Shown one piece after another: positions 8,423 to 17,896 of a DNA stretch of 64,000 nucleotides. The notes below the pieces were generated by a model that was not told where the DNA came from, did no database searches, and was given only the letters and a program-made list of their open reading frames with translations. A program made the translations under genes and the position numbers. The stretch's first letter is position 1. Each line of letters starts with the position of its first letter. The DNA lies in contig SAQE01000022.1 in the NCBI GenBank assembly GCA_004020545.1, positions 1 through 64,000 of the forward strand. Direction: 5' to 3'. This stretch comes from Mesorhizobium sp. GTDB lineage: Bacteria > Pseudomonadota > Alphaproteobacteria > Rhizobiales > Rhizobiaceae.

Positions 8423-9358
8423 ATGCCGCGTATGAAATCTTTTGTCGCCGGCCTTGGCCTGGCGGCGCTTCTGTCCACGACCGCCGCTTATGCCGGCGAT
8501 CCGGCGAGCTGCAAGGCCGTGCGTCTGTCCGACGTCGGCTGGACAGACATTCAGGCAACCACGGGCCTCGCCTCGGTGCTGCTCACCGCGCTCGGCTACG
8601 AGCCGCAGGTGATCCAGCTTTCGGTGCCGGTGACCATGGCTTCGCTGAAGAACAAGGATCTCGACGTTTTCCTCGGCAACTGGATGCCGTCGATGACCAA
8701 CGACATCAAGGACTACACCGCCGACGGCTCCGTCGAGACGATCAGCACCAACCTGACCGGCGCCGGCTACGGCATCGTCGTGCCGACCTATGTCGCGGAC
8801 GCCGGCGTCAAGACGCTGACCGATCTCGGCAAGTTCAAGGACAAGTTCAACGGCAAGATCTACGGCATCGAAGCCGGCAATGACGGCAATCGCATCATCC
8901 TCGATATGATCAAGAACCCGAAGGACAATCTCGAAGGTTTCGAGCTGGTCGAGTCGTCGGAAGCCGGCATGCTGACGCAGGCCGAACAGTCGATGAAGAA
9001 CAATGAATGGATCGCCTTCCTCGGCTGGACGCCGCATCCGGTGATGGGCGCCATGAAGATCACCTATCTCGAAGGCATGGGCGACAGCGGCTTCGGCGCC
9101 GCCACCGTCTACACCAACGTGCGCAAGGGCTACACCACCGAGTGCCCGAACGCCGGCAAGTTCATCGCCAACCTGAAGTTCAACCTGGACATGGAAGGCG
9201 AGATGATGGACGCGATCCTCAAGGGCGGCGACGCCCAGACGGTCGCCACCGACTGGCTGAAGAAGCATCCGGACGCGATCACTCCCTGGATTGCCGGCGT
9301 GACCACCTTCGACGGCGGCGATGCCGCCGCGGCCATCAAGACCGCGCTCGGGAGCTGA
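8423..9358 (+). CDS. choX: Choline ABC transporter, periplasmic binding protein ChoX
   Basis: The protein binds choline in the periplasm and delivers it to ChoW. It has a typical signal peptide (about residues 1-24, ending TTAAYAG) and the OpuAC fold. The aromatic residues expected for the quaternary-amine cage are present: Trp in DVGWTDI, Trp in LGNWMPSM, Tyr in VVPTYV and Trp in LGWTPHP, corresponding to the four aromatic ligands known in Sinorhizobium meliloti ChoX. Two cysteines (SCKAV and TECPN) could form a disulfide. The ATG at 8423 is preferred over an upstream ATG because GGGAGAA sits 8 bases before it. It is the first gene of choXWV and is separated from choW by a strong hairpin, consistent with extra production of the binding protein. 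Confidence 0.95.
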   Translation: MPRMKSFVAGLGLAALLSTTAAYAGDPASCKAVRLSDVGWTDIQATTGLASVLLTALGYEPQVIQLSVPVTMASLKNKDLDVFLGNWMPSMTNDIKDYTADGSVETISTNLTGAGYGIVVPTYVADAGVKTLTDLGKFKDKFNGKIYGIEAGNDGNRIILDMIKNPKDNLEGFELVESSEAGMLTQAEQSMKNNEWIAFLGWTPHPVMGAMKITYLEGMGDSGFGAATVYTNVRKGYTTECPNAGKFIANLKFNLDMEGEMMDAILKGGDAQTVATDWLKKHPDAITPWIAGVTTFDGGDAAAAIKTALGS

Positions 9359-9386
9359 GCCGGCTTTGAGTCCGGTATGATCTCCG

Positions 9387-9421
9387 AAAAAGGGCAGCCA
9401 CTGGAGAAGGCTGCCCTTTTT
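9387..9421 (+). terminator. Intercistronic terminator or stabiliser between choX and choW
   Basis: A perfect 13-bp stem (AAAAAGGGCAGCC with GGCTGCCCTTTTT) and a 9-base loop, ending in five T. By form it is an intrinsic terminator that, as the flanking A and T runs pair, would work in both directions. Its place between choX and choW suggests partial termination or protection of the choX 3' end. Confidence 0.85.
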
Positions 9422-9478
9422 CATATGCTTGAGAAGATGATCGCCCGATAAGGGCGGCGGGGGTCAAAGAGGGGAAAG

Positions 9479-10333
9479 ATGGATCCGATCTCGAAATTTC
9501 TGGTCGCCTACAAGATCCCCATAGGTTTGTGGGGCAAAGCCTTCTTCAGTTTCCTCACCGACAATTTCGATACGATTTTCAGGGCGTTCTCGAACGGCCT
9601 GAATTTCATCCTCGACGGGGCGGTGGACCTGCTGCTGGTGGTGCCGTCGGTGCTGCTGGCGCTTGTAATTGCCGTTATCGCCTGGTTCCTGCAGCGTTCG
9701 CGGCCGCTGGCCATCGGCGTCTTCATCGGCCTCGTCTTCATCATCAACCAGAACCTGTGGAAGCAGACCGTCGAGACTCTGGTGCTGGTGGTTGCTGCCG
9801 CCGCCGCCTCGATGGCTATCGGCGTTCCGCTCGGCATCTGGGCCGCGCACAAGCCGAAGGTCTACCGCTTCATGCTGCCGGTGCTCGACCTGATGCAGAC
9901 GCTGCCGACCTTCGTCTATCTGATCCCGGTGCTGACCCTGTTCGGGCTTGGCAACGCCCCCGGCCTCATCGTCACCATCATCTTCGTCATTCCGACCCCG
10001 GTTCGTCTCACGCATCTCGGCGTCACTTCGGTGCCGAAATCGATTGTCGAGGCAGGTGAGGCGTTCGGCGCCACCAAAAGACAACTTCTCTGGAAGGTCG
10101 AGCTACCTTCAGCCTTGCCCACCATTATGGCGGGCCTGACGCAGTCGATCATGCTGTCGCTGTCGATGGTGGTGTTCGCGGCCCTGATCGGCGCCGGTGG
10201 CCTCGGCACCGAAATCAACCGTGCGCTCGGCTCGCGCCGGATCGACCTCGGGCTCGAGGCCGGCCTTGGCATCGTCGTGCTGGCCATCGTGCTCGACCGG
10301 ATGACGCGTATCGGCGTTGGAGGCAAGAAATGA
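9479..10333 (+). CDS. choW: Choline ABC transporter permease ChoW
   Basis: Inner-membrane permease of 284 residues that forms the choline channel. It has about seven hydrophobic segments; the first soluble stretch (MDPISKFLVAYKIPIG) is typical of ChoW/ProW proteins. The permease coupling motif EAGEAFGATKRQ lies near residue 196. A strong GAGGGGAAAG ribosome-binding site precedes the ATG. The stop overlaps the choV start by 4 bases (ATGA), so translation is coupled. Length and topology agree with the family, and the gene is intact. Confidence 0.95.
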   Translation: MDPISKFLVAYKIPIGLWGKAFFSFLTDNFDTIFRAFSNGLNFILDGAVDLLLVVPSVLLALVIAVIAWFLQRSRPLAIGVFIGLVFIINQNLWKQTVETLVLVVAAAAASMAIGVPLGIWAAHKPKVYRFMLPVLDLMQTLPTFVYLIPVLTLFGLGNAPGLIVTIIFVIPTPVRLTHLGVTSVPKSIVEAGEAFGATKRQLLWKVELPSALPTIMAGLTQSIMLSLSMVVFAALIGAGGLGTEINRALGSRRIDLGLEAGLGIVVLAIVLDRMTRIGVGGKK

Positions 10334-11511
10334 GCGTCGCGGTTGATTTCAAAAATGTCGATATCGTCTTCGGCGCCGATCAGGCGGGTTCACTTGCAAT
10401 GATCGACAAAGGCGCCACCCGCGCCGAGATCCTCGAAAAGACCGGCAACGTGCTGGGCTGCGCCGGGGCCAATCTCACCGTGCATGAGGGCGAGATTTCT
10501 GTGTTGATGGGCCTGTCCGGCTCCGGCAAGTCGACGCTGCTCAGGGCCGTCAACCGGCTGAACGTCGTGTCGCGTGGCCAGGTGCTGGTCAAGGACGGCG
10601 ACCGCACGGTCGATGTCGTCACCTGCGACGAGGCAACGCTCAGGCGGCTGCGGCAGAAACAGGTGGCGATGGTGTTCCAGCAGTTCGGCCTGCTGCCCTG
10701 GCGAACGGTGGAGGAAAATGTCGGTTTCGGCCTGGAGCTTGCCGGCGTGCCGGAAGCCGAGCGCAAGGCCCGGGTCCAAAAACAACTTCAACTGGTCCAT
10801 CTCGACCAATGGTCGAAGAAATACGCGCACGAGCTCTCGGGCGGCATGCAGCAGCGTGTCGGCCTGGCGCGCGCCTTCGCCACCGAGGCGCCGATCCTGT
10901 TGATGGACGAGCCGTTCTCGGCGCTCGATCCGCTGATCCGCACCAAGCTGCAGGACGAGCTTCTGCAGCTCCAGGCGGAGCTGAAGAAGACCATCATCTT
11001 CGTCAGCCACGACCTCGAGGAGGCGCTGAAGATCGGCACCCATATCACCATCATGGAGGGCGGCCACATCGTGCAGACCGGCGCGCCGGAAGACATCGTG
11101 CTGCGCCCCGCCAATGACTATGTCCGCGACTTCATCGCCAATGTTAACCCGCTTTCGGTGCTGACGGCCTGGAACGTCATGCGCGACCGCCGCGATCTCG
11201 AGCAGGGCGAGAATGGCTGGGTATGGCTCGACCGGCGCAAGACGACGCGCTTCAAGATCGACGAGCATGGCCTGGTGGCGGCGGCCGAACGCGACGGCAA
11301 GCCCGCTGTCTGGGTGTCCTGCGCCGATGTCGAGCGCCAGCCGGAGGAGAGGGCGCAAGTGTTCTGGGCCAATCCCGGCACGCCGCTGAAGACGGTGATG
11401 CTCGCCATGCACCGCTCGCAAACCGCGCCGGTGGCGCTATTCGATGAAGGCTCGCGCTTCGTCGGCGCGATCGGCATCCGGGACGTGCTGAGCGCGGTGC
11501 TGAGGCGATAG
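10330..11511 (+). CDS. choV: Choline ABC transporter ATP-binding protein ChoV
   Basis: Cytoplasmic ATPase of 393 residues that drives choline import with ChoW. Walker A GLSGSGKST is at about 61-69, the signature LSGGMQQR at about 169-176 and Walker B ILLMDEP at about 189-195. The region after about 280 is a regulatory extension with a CBS-like C-terminus (FVGAIGIRDVLSAVL), as in the glycine betaine/choline (QAT) family. It overlaps choW by 4 bases. Imported choline would normally feed glycine betaine synthesis by BetA/BetB, but no bet genes are in the window. Confidence 0.95.
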   Translation: MSVAVDFKNVDIVFGADQAGSLAMIDKGATRAEILEKTGNVLGCAGANLTVHEGEISVLMGLSGSGKSTLLRAVNRLNVVSRGQVLVKDGDRTVDVVTCDEATLRRLRQKQVAMVFQQFGLLPWRTVEENVGFGLELAGVPEAERKARVQKQLQLVHLDQWSKKYAHELSGGMQQRVGLARAFATEAPILLMDEPFSALDPLIRTKLQDELLQLQAELKKTIIFVSHDLEEALKIGTHITIMEGGHIVQTGAPEDIVLRPANDYVRDFIANVNPLSVLTAWNVMRDRRDLEQGENGWVWLDRRKTTRFKIDEHGLVAAAERDGKPAVWVSCADVERQPEERAQVFWANPGTPLKTVMLAMHRSQTAPVALFDEGSRFVGAIGIRDVLSAVLRR

Positions 11512-11544
11512 CTGACGCGGGCGCGGCGTCGGGCAGGTCGCGCT

Positions 11545-11835
11545 GTGAGGCGGATTTGGAATTGGCTTTCTGACCCACGCGCCGCGCAAGTGGCGCTGGG
11601 CCTGCTGCTTGTGATCGCGGCGCGGTCGCTCCTCGAGTTCTTCAGGATCGGCGGCGCGGTCGGCGCCGGGCTGACCGGAGATCAGGTCTTTTACGTCGAG
11701 GGGGCGCTTGCGGCGATTGCCGCCGGTCTGGTCGTTCTCGTTCTGCACTCAATCGGCCGGCATCGTTGGGCGACGCTGCTCACAGCCGCGGCAATCCTCG
11801 CGCTGCTGGCGTGGAAAATCGCGGTCATCGGCTGA
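11545..11835 (+). CDS. Small membrane protein, unknown
   Basis: Ninety-six residues with three hydrophobic segments (about 14-34, 48-66 and 74-94), so probably a small inner-membrane protein. The start is a GTG 33 bases after choV; no strong ribosome-binding site was seen, so it may depend on choV translation. No family was recognised. Position suggests co-transcription with choXWV, but a functional link is not shown. Confidence 0.55.
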   Translation: MRRIWNWLSDPRAAQVALGLLLVIAARSLLEFFRIGGAVGAGLTGDQVFYVEGALAAIAAGLVVLVLHSIGRHRWATLLTAAAILALLAWKIAVIG

Positions 11836-11936
11836 CGATAGGTGCTTGGTCGAAATGCGCCACAATCCTATACTGCGCGCAGCCACACGGATCATTGCGT
11901 TCGTGAAGGCCAGCGTTGCAGCGGGGTACGTCGCAA

Positions 11937-12974
11937 ATGATCTTCCGTCAGCTCTTCGATGCCGTCTCCGGCACCTATTCCTACCTGCTCGCAAGCCGCC
12001 ACGGCGGCGAGGCGCTGATCATCGACCCGGTGCTGGAAAAGGTCGAGCGCTACCTGCAACTGGTCAACGAGCTCGACCTCAGGCTGGTCAAGGCGGTCGA
12101 CACGCATCTCCATGCCGACCACATCACCGGTCTCGGCGCGCTGCGCGACAGGACGCATTGCGTGACCGTGATGGGCGAGCAGACCAAGGCCGATGTCGTG
12201 TCGATGCGGCTTGCCGACGGCGACAAGCTTGCCATCGAGGGGCTGGCGCTGGACGTCATCTACACGCCCGGCCACACCGACGATTCCTACAGCTTCATCC
12301 TGCCCGACCGGGTCTTCACCGGCGACACGCTGCTCATCCGCGGCACCGGCCGCACCGATTTCCAGAACGGCGATCCGCGCAAGCAATATGAATCGATCTT
12401 CGGCCGCCTGCTCAAGCTTCCCGACGAGACGATGATCTTCCCGGCGCACGACTACAAGGGCGAGACCGTGTCGACGATCGGCGAGGAGAAGGCCTTCAAT
12501 CCGCGCCTGCAGGTGAAGTCGGTCGACGAGTATGTCGACATCATGAACAATCTGAAGCTGGCCAACCCGAAGATGATGGATGTCGCGGTGCCCGCCAATA
12601 TGAGGGTCGGTCTGCACCAGGACGATATCGCCAGCCGTGGCTGGTCGGTGACCGCCGAACAGGCGCTGGCGCTGGTCGGTCGGCCCGATGTGGCGCTGAT
12701 CGACCTGCGCGAGCAGTCCGAGCGGGAGCGCAATGGCGTCATCCCCGGCGCGATCCATCTGCCCTATGCACGGCTGCAGGAAAACATCGCCGCCGGCGGC
12801 ATGCTGCACGAGCTGGCGAAATCGACCAGCAGGCAGATCCTGTTCTACTGCGCTTTCGGCGAGCGTTCGGCGATGGCCGTGCAGGCCGCGCGGGACGTCG
12901 GGATTTCGAGTGCCCGTCACATCCAGGGCGGCATCGATGCGTGGCGGAAGGCCAGCGGCCCGCTCGTGCACTGA
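11937..12974 (+). CDS. Persulfide dioxygenase-like metallo-beta-lactamase fused to rhodanese
   Basis: A 345-residue fusion. The N-terminal domain (about 1-225) is an ETHE1/Blh-type metallo-beta-lactamase: THLHADH at about 56-62, GHTDDSYSF near 113 and FTGDTLLIRGTGRTDFQ near 128, the last being typical of persulfide dioxygenases that oxidise glutathione persulfide to sulfite. The C-terminal domain (about 235-345) is a rhodanese with the active-site loop CAFGERS. Such fusions handle sulfane sulfur in the cytosol. The ATG at 11937 is preferred to an upstream TTG because GGGG lies about 11 bases before it and the sequence MIFRQLFD fits the family. The gene converges on a minus-strand regulator 12 bases away. 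Confidence 0.9.
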   Translation: MIFRQLFDAVSGTYSYLLASRHGGEALIIDPVLEKVERYLQLVNELDLRLVKAVDTHLHADHITGLGALRDRTHCVTVMGEQTKADVVSMRLADGDKLAIEGLALDVIYTPGHTDDSYSFILPDRVFTGDTLLIRGTGRTDFQNGDPRKQYESIFGRLLKLPDETMIFPAHDYKGETVSTIGEEKAFNPRLQVKSVDEYVDIMNNLKLANPKMMDVAVPANMRVGLHQDDIASRGWSVTAEQALALVGRPDVALIDLREQSERERNGVIPGAIHLPYARLQENIAAGGMLHELAKSTSRQILFYCAFGERSAMAVQAARDVGISSARHIQGGIDAWRKASGPLVH

Positions 12975-12986
12975 CGCAGAGCAGGC

Positions 12987-15056
12987 TCAGTTCAATCCGA
13001 TCAGCTTGGCGCCATTCCGGAACAGAGCCTCCGCGTCCCGGTCGAAGCGGAAGGTGGCGATGAAATCGTCGGCGCGGTAGTCCGGCAGTGTCTTGCGGAT
13101 CGCGGCGGCGAAGTTTCGCGCCTCGCCCTGGCGGCCGGCCAATGCCAGGCAATGCGCGGCGATCGCCAGGATGATGACATGGGCGTTGGGCCTGGCTGCC
13201 GCCTTGAGCGCCCATTCGGCGGCTTCGCTGAATTCGCCCAGCCGCGCATGCGCCATGGCGCGCGCGCCCATCATGCCGAACAGCAGCGGGTCGAAGGGAC
13301 TGAGATGGCGCGAGTGATCGGAGGAGCCGATCGCCGATTGCGGATCGCCCGACTGCGAATGGACGAAGGACAGGGAATAGTGGCCGAGCGCGAAGTTCGG
13401 GCTGAGGTCGACGGCCTTCGCCAACTCCAGCAGCGAGCCGTCCTGGTCGCCGCGCAGCCATAAGGCGCGGCCCATCGCCCAGTGCGCGGCGGGATTGCGG
13501 TCGTCGACCAGAAGGCTGTGGCCAGCGCTTTCGAATGCGAGCGCCGCCTCGCGGTCGCGATCGCCCCAGCGCTGGAAGGCGTTCTGCCAATGGGTGAAGG
13601 AGAGCCCGGCGTAGGCGCGGGCGAAAGTGGGATCGAGTTTCAGCGCCTCGTGGAAAAATTGCTGCGCCAACTCGTTTTCCTGGCGGGTGAAGCGATACAT
13701 ATGCCAGAGGCCGCGGTGATAGGCCTCCCAGGCGTTGAGCGAATTCGGTGCCTTAAGCAGCGCGCGGTTGCGCTCGACCGTCGCGATCTCGGCGGCGATC
13801 GAGGAGACGATGCTGTTGCCGATATCCTCGAGGACGATGAAGATGTCATCGGGCTTGTGTTCGAAGGTCTCTGCCCAGACGATCCTGGCCGTGCGCACTT
13901 CGGACAGCTCGACCTCGACCATGACCCTGCCCAGAAGATTCCTGACCGAGCCGGTCGCCACGTAGTCCACGTTGAGCCGGCGTCCGGCGTCTTCCGGCGC
14001 AATGTTCTTTTCAGCGAGCGCAAAGACCGAGCCGCGGGCAATGACGAAGAAATCGCGGAGCTTGGCGAGGCGCGTGATGATGTCGTGGGTCAGCCCGTCG
14101 GCCAGCCCGCCGCGAAAGCCGCCGGCGCCGGCGTCTTCGGCAAAAGGCATCACCGCCAGCGAAGCCCGGCGCGTCGCGGCGGGTTCGGGTTCGCTCTGGG
14201 CGATCGATGGCTGGGTCGCCGCGAACGGCACGGACCGGGCGCATGGCGTCGCGGTGGAGTGGCGGGCTCTTATCGCCTGCCATGCCTCGCGCAAGGGAGT
14301 GAAATCCAGCTCCTCGGAGTGAAAGAGCTCCGCCGCGGTGGCAAGATGCTCTTCGCAGGCACCGATCTGCCCGCGCCGGGCGAGGTTTTCCAGCAGCCCG
14401 GTATGCGCGCGCCCGTCGAAGGGCGCCAGCTCCAGCCATTTGTCGATATAGGCGGCCGCCTCGTCGGCTTCCGGCGGGAGAAGGCCGATGATGTGCTCGA
14501 GAACGGCGACGTGGCATGAGCCGAAGCGGCGCCGCTGCGCGGTCAGCCAACTGGCGAAATGCGGACTGCGGTCGAGCTCGAGACCATCAAGGAAATCGCC
14601 GGCGAAAAGCTGCAAGAGACCCCGCAAGCGCTCGAGGCCGAGCGTATCGATACCTTCCGTCGCCGCCTCGGCTGCCTCCAGGGCATCGACGCGCAGATCG
14701 GCGAGGCGAAGCGCGACCGCGTCGCCCTCGGTCTCGACCCTGCGCAGGTCCGGCTCATCGAGCGCGGCGCGAAGCTTGCTCAGGCACCAGCGAAGCTCGC
14801 CGCGCGGATCGTTGGGAACATCCCAGAGAAGTTCGCAGAGCCGGCTGCGGCTGACGGGGCGTGGCGCGAGCGTCAGATAGGCGAGCAGCGCGCGCAGCTT
14901 GCGGGACGCTGGCAGCACGACCGGAACACTGTCGCGCACAATCGCAAGCGGTCCGAACAGCCGCAGGGACAGGCCGGCCGCCTCACTGCTCAGGCCCGAT
15001 TGGGCGGATTCCACGTGCGTTTCCACGCTCGCTCCCACGCTGACCAGTTGGTCCAT
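12987..15056 (-). CDS. SARP/BTAD-type regulator with TolB-like and TPR domains (copy A)
   Basis: A 689-residue cytosolic regulator. Residues about 28-130 form an OmpR/SARP-like winged helix (LSLRLFGPLAIV... LRALLAYLTLAP... LRWCLSKLRAAL), followed by a helical BTAD-type region to about 265. A TolB-like segment follows (SLAVMPFAEDAGAGGF... ARGSVFALAEK, about 295-400) and then TPR-like helical repeats to the C-terminus. This architecture is common in rhizobia in proteins often annotated as adenylate-cyclase-like, although no cyclase domain is visible. It is divergent from cysK, with 171 bp between the starts, so cysK is a plausible target. It is the more distant relative of the two regulators at 17.9-22.1 kb. 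Confidence 0.85.
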   Translation of the reverse strand: MDQLVSVGASVETHVESAQSGLSSEAAGLSLRLFGPLAIVRDSVPVVLPASRKLRALLAYLTLAPRPVSRSRLCELLWDVPNDPRGELRWCLSKLRAALDEPDLRRVETEGDAVALRLADLRVDALEAAEAATEGIDTLGLERLRGLLQLFAGDFLDGLELDRSPHFASWLTAQRRRFGSCHVAVLEHIIGLLPPEADEAAAYIDKWLELAPFDGRAHTGLLENLARRGQIGACEEHLATAAELFHSEELDFTPLREAWQAIRARHSTATPCARSVPFAATQPSIAQSEPEPAATRRASLAVMPFAEDAGAGGFRGGLADGLTHDIITRLAKLRDFFVIARGSVFALAEKNIAPEDAGRRLNVDYVATGSVRNLLGRVMVEVELSEVRTARIVWAETFEHKPDDIFIVLEDIGNSIVSSIAAEIATVERNRALLKAPNSLNAWEAYHRGLWHMYRFTRQENELAQQFFHEALKLDPTFARAYAGLSFTHWQNAFQRWGDRDREAALAFESAGHSLLVDDRNPAAHWAMGRALWLRGDQDGSLLELAKAVDLSPNFALGHYSLSFVHSQSGDPQSAIGSSDHSRHLSPFDPLLFGMMGARAMAHARLGEFSEAAEWALKAAARPNAHVIILAIAAHCLALAGRQGEARNFAAAIRKTLPDYRADDFIATFRFDRDAEALFRNGAKLIGLN

Positions 15057-15227
15057 GTTCTATCACCAAAGACGACAGGAAGCATCCGGCAGCCCTATTC
15101 CGTGCCGGAACGCCGCCGTTGCCGCATCTGCGGCAGGTCACGCAACCCTACCGCGGCAAAGTGTCGAAACCGCGCCGCCGAAGCCGCCGGTTTGTAACCG
15201 GCGCGTGAGACATCGAGGAGAAAACCC

Positions 15228-16313
15228 ATGTTGCAGCAGATGAAAATCAGGACCACCGCCGGCCGCGGCCGGGTTTTCGACAGCATCCTGGACACGGTCG
15301 GCGACACGCCGGTCATCCGCATCAACAATCTCGGCCCGGGTCACGCGACGATCTATGTCAAGGCCGAGTTCTTCAATCCGGCGGGTTCGGTGAAGGACCG
15401 GTTGGCGCTCAACATCATCGAGGAAGGCGAGCGCAGCGGCAAGTTGAAGCCGGATCAGACCGTGGTCGAGGCGACCAGCGGCAACACAGGCATCGGGTTG
15501 GCCATGGTGTGCGCGCAGAAGGGCTACCCGCTGGTGGTGACGATGGCCGACAGCTTCTCCATCGAGCGCCGCAAGCTGATGCGCATGCTGGGCGCCAAGG
15601 TGGTGCTGACGCCGCGCGCCAAGAAGGGTTTCGGCATGTACCAGAAGGCTGTCGAACTTGCCGAGGCCAATGGCTGGTTCCTGGCCCGTCAGTTCGAGAC
15701 GGAAGCAAATGCCGCCATCCACGAGGCGACCACGGCGCGTGAGATCATCAACGATTTCGCGGGCTCGAGGCTCGATGTGCTTGTCACCGGCTATGGAACC
15801 GGCGGCACGATCACCGGCGTCGGACGAGTGCTGCGCCGCGAGCGGCCGAACGTCCGGATCGTGCTTGCCGAGCCGGCCAATGCGCAGCTTGTCGGCAGCG
15901 GCAAGGCGCAGGAGCGCGGCGCAGGCGGCGCGCCGGCCGCCAGCCATCCGGCGTTCGAACCGCATCCGATCCAGGGCTGGACGCCGGACTTCATCCCCAA
16001 CGTGCTGCAGGAGGCGATCGACAAGCGCTACTATGACGAAGTGGTGCCGATCCCCGGTCCGGAAGGCATCAAATGGGCGAAAGCCCTGGCGCAGCAGGAG
16101 GGCATCTTCACCGGCATTTCCGGCGGCGCCACCTTCGCCGTGGCGCGCCAGATCGCCGGAACGGCCCCGGCTGGTTCGGTGATCCTGTGCATGCTGCCCG
16201 ACACCGGCGAGCGCTACATGTCGACGCCGCTTTTCGACGGCATCGAGGCGGAGATGGATGCCGACGAGCTGGCACTGTCGCGCTCGACGCCGAGTTGCCA
16301 GTTCGACGCCTGA
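15228..16313 (+). CDS. cysK: Cysteine synthase (O-acetylserine sulfhydrylase)
   Basis: PLP enzyme that makes cysteine from O-acetylserine and sulfide. The PLP lysine lies in NPAGSVKDRLA (Lys about 56); the substrate loop EATSGNTGIGLAM and the phosphate-binding GYGTGGTITGVGR are intact. At 361 residues it is longer than enteric CysK (about 320); the extra sequence is at the C-terminus (EAEMDADELALSRST). An AGGAG site 8 bases before the ATG supports the start. It is divergent from regulator copy A and upstream of a PLP decarboxylase on the same strand, about 100 bases apart, possibly as a two-gene unit. A cystathionine beta-synthase role is possible but less likely. Confidence 0.9.
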   Translation: MLQQMKIRTTAGRGRVFDSILDTVGDTPVIRINNLGPGHATIYVKAEFFNPAGSVKDRLALNIIEEGERSGKLKPDQTVVEATSGNTGIGLAMVCAQKGYPLVVTMADSFSIERRKLMRMLGAKVVLTPRAKKGFGMYQKAVELAEANGWFLARQFETEANAAIHEATTAREIINDFAGSRLDVLVTGYGTGGTITGVGRVLRRERPNVRIVLAEPANAQLVGSGKAQERGAGGAPAASHPAFEPHPIQGWTPDFIPNVLQEAIDKRYYDEVVPIPGPEGIKWAKALAQQEGIFTGISGGATFAVARQIAGTAPAGSVILCMLPDTGERYMSTPLFDGIEAEMDADELALSRSTPSCQFDA

Positions 16314-16414
16314 AGACAATTCATGGCGCCGCTGTCCATCCGGATGGCGGCGCCGCACGACAGATCTCGCGCGACGATCCAGGGAATGATCGCGTGCCTT
16401 TTGGGGAGCAGCGG

Positions 16415-17896
16415 ATGGACACCTTTCAGGAAGCGATGGTCACGGATGAAACGCTCGATCCATCGGATTGGACGGAGGTGCAGGCCCTGTCGCACCGGAT
16501 TGTCGACGATGCCATCGGCTATCTTCGCGATATCCGGGATCGCCCGGTGTGGCGCGAGATGCCTGTCGAGGTGCGGGCGTTTTTCAATGCGCCGATGCCG
16601 CGCGAGCCGGCTTCCATTGCCGATGTGTATAGCGAGGTCGCCCGCAGCGTAATGGCCTATCCGATGGGCAACATCCATCCGCGCTTCTGGTCTTGGTACA
16701 TGGGGTCCAGCAATTTCACCGGCGCGCTCGGCGATTTCCTGGCGGCGATCCAGGGCTCGAACCTCGCCGGCGGCAACCATGCCGCCGGGCTGATGGACAG
16801 CCAGGTGGTCGACTGGTGCAAGGAGATGGTCGGCTTCCCGGCCTCGGCCAGCGGCACGCTGGTCAGCGGCGGCTCCATGGCCAACATCATCGGACTGACC
16901 GTGGCGCGCAACGTCAAGGCAGGCGCCGATGTTGGCGAAAGGGGCGTAGGCGCCATACCAAAACCGTTGCGCTTCTACGCGTCGGACCAGGTCCATTCCT
17001 GCCACCGCAAGGCGATGGAAGCGCTCGGCCTCGGCAACCGGGCGCTGCGGCGGATTCCGACCGACGCCGGTTTGCGCATGGACGTCGACGCTCTCAAGGC
17101 GGCCATCGCGGAGGATCGCGCGGTAGGCTTCAAGCCAGCCTGTGTGATCGGCACCGCCGGCACCGTCAATACCGGCGCGATCGACGACCTGCAGGCACTG
17201 GCCGCGCTGGCGGCCGGAGAAGACCTCTGGTTCCATGTCGACGGCTGCATCGGCGCGCTGATCGCGATCGCCCCTGAAAACAGATCGCTCGTCGCCGGCA
17301 TCGAGCAGGCGCATTCCATCGCGCTCGACCCGCACAAATGGCTGCACGCGCCGTTCGAGGCGGGCTGCGCGCTGGTTCGCGATGCCTCCGCCCACCGCAA
17401 CACCTTCGCCGTCACCCCGGAATATCTGGAATCGACGCCGCGCGGCCTCGCCTCCGGGCAATGGCTGCACGATTACGGCCTGCAGACCTCGCGCGGCTTT
17501 CGCGCGCTGAAAATCTGGATGGCGCTGAAGGAGCATGGGGTCGAGAAGTTCGGCCGGCTGATCGACCAGAACATCGCCCAGGCCCGTCATCTCACCGCTC
17601 AGATCGAGGCGGAGCCGGCGCTGGAGCTGATGGCGCCGACCACCATCAACATCGTCTGCTTCCGGCATCGCCTGGACGGCGCATCCGAGGAACGGCTCAA
17701 GGCGTTCAACACCGAGATCATGCTCAGGCTGCAGGAAGAGGGCATCGCCGCCCTGTCGGACACCACCGTGCATGGCCGGCATTGCCTCAGAGCCGCGATC
17801 ACCAATCATCGCACGCGGTGCGACGATCTCGATCTTCTGCTGCGCGAAATGCTTCGCCTTGGAAAGGAAGTCGAGGCTGCGGCGCGGGCGGATTGA
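16415..17896 (+). CDS. PLP-dependent group II amino-acid decarboxylase
   Basis: A 493-residue fold-type-I decarboxylase related to aromatic-L-amino-acid and tryptophan/tyrosine decarboxylases. The PLP lysine is in ALDPHKWLHAP (Lys about 308), the ring-stacking histidine in DQVHSCHRKA (about 194) and the cofactor aspartate in FHVDGCIGAL (about 276). The substrate cannot be named from sequence. GGGGAG 7 bases before the ATG fixes the start. It follows cysK by about 100 bases. The 3' end was copied into the region at 20001-20070 when the downstream regulator was duplicated. The gene converges on regulator copy B with a 22-base gap. Confidence 0.9.
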   Translation: MDTFQEAMVTDETLDPSDWTEVQALSHRIVDDAIGYLRDIRDRPVWREMPVEVRAFFNAPMPREPASIADVYSEVARSVMAYPMGNIHPRFWSWYMGSSNFTGALGDFLAAIQGSNLAGGNHAAGLMDSQVVDWCKEMVGFPASASGTLVSGGSMANIIGLTVARNVKAGADVGERGVGAIPKPLRFYASDQVHSCHRKAMEALGLGNRALRRIPTDAGLRMDVDALKAAIAEDRAVGFKPACVIGTAGTVNTGAIDDLQALAALAAGEDLWFHVDGCIGALIAIAPENRSLVAGIEQAHSIALDPHKWLHAPFEAGCALVRDASAHRNTFAVTPEYLESTPRGLASGQWLHDYGLQTSRGFRALKIWMALKEHGVEKFGRLIDQNIAQARHLTAQIEAEPALELMAPTTINIVCFRHRLDGASEERLKAFNTEIMLRLQEEGIAALSDTTVHGRHCLRAAITNHRTRCDDLDLLLREMLRLGKEVEAAARAD

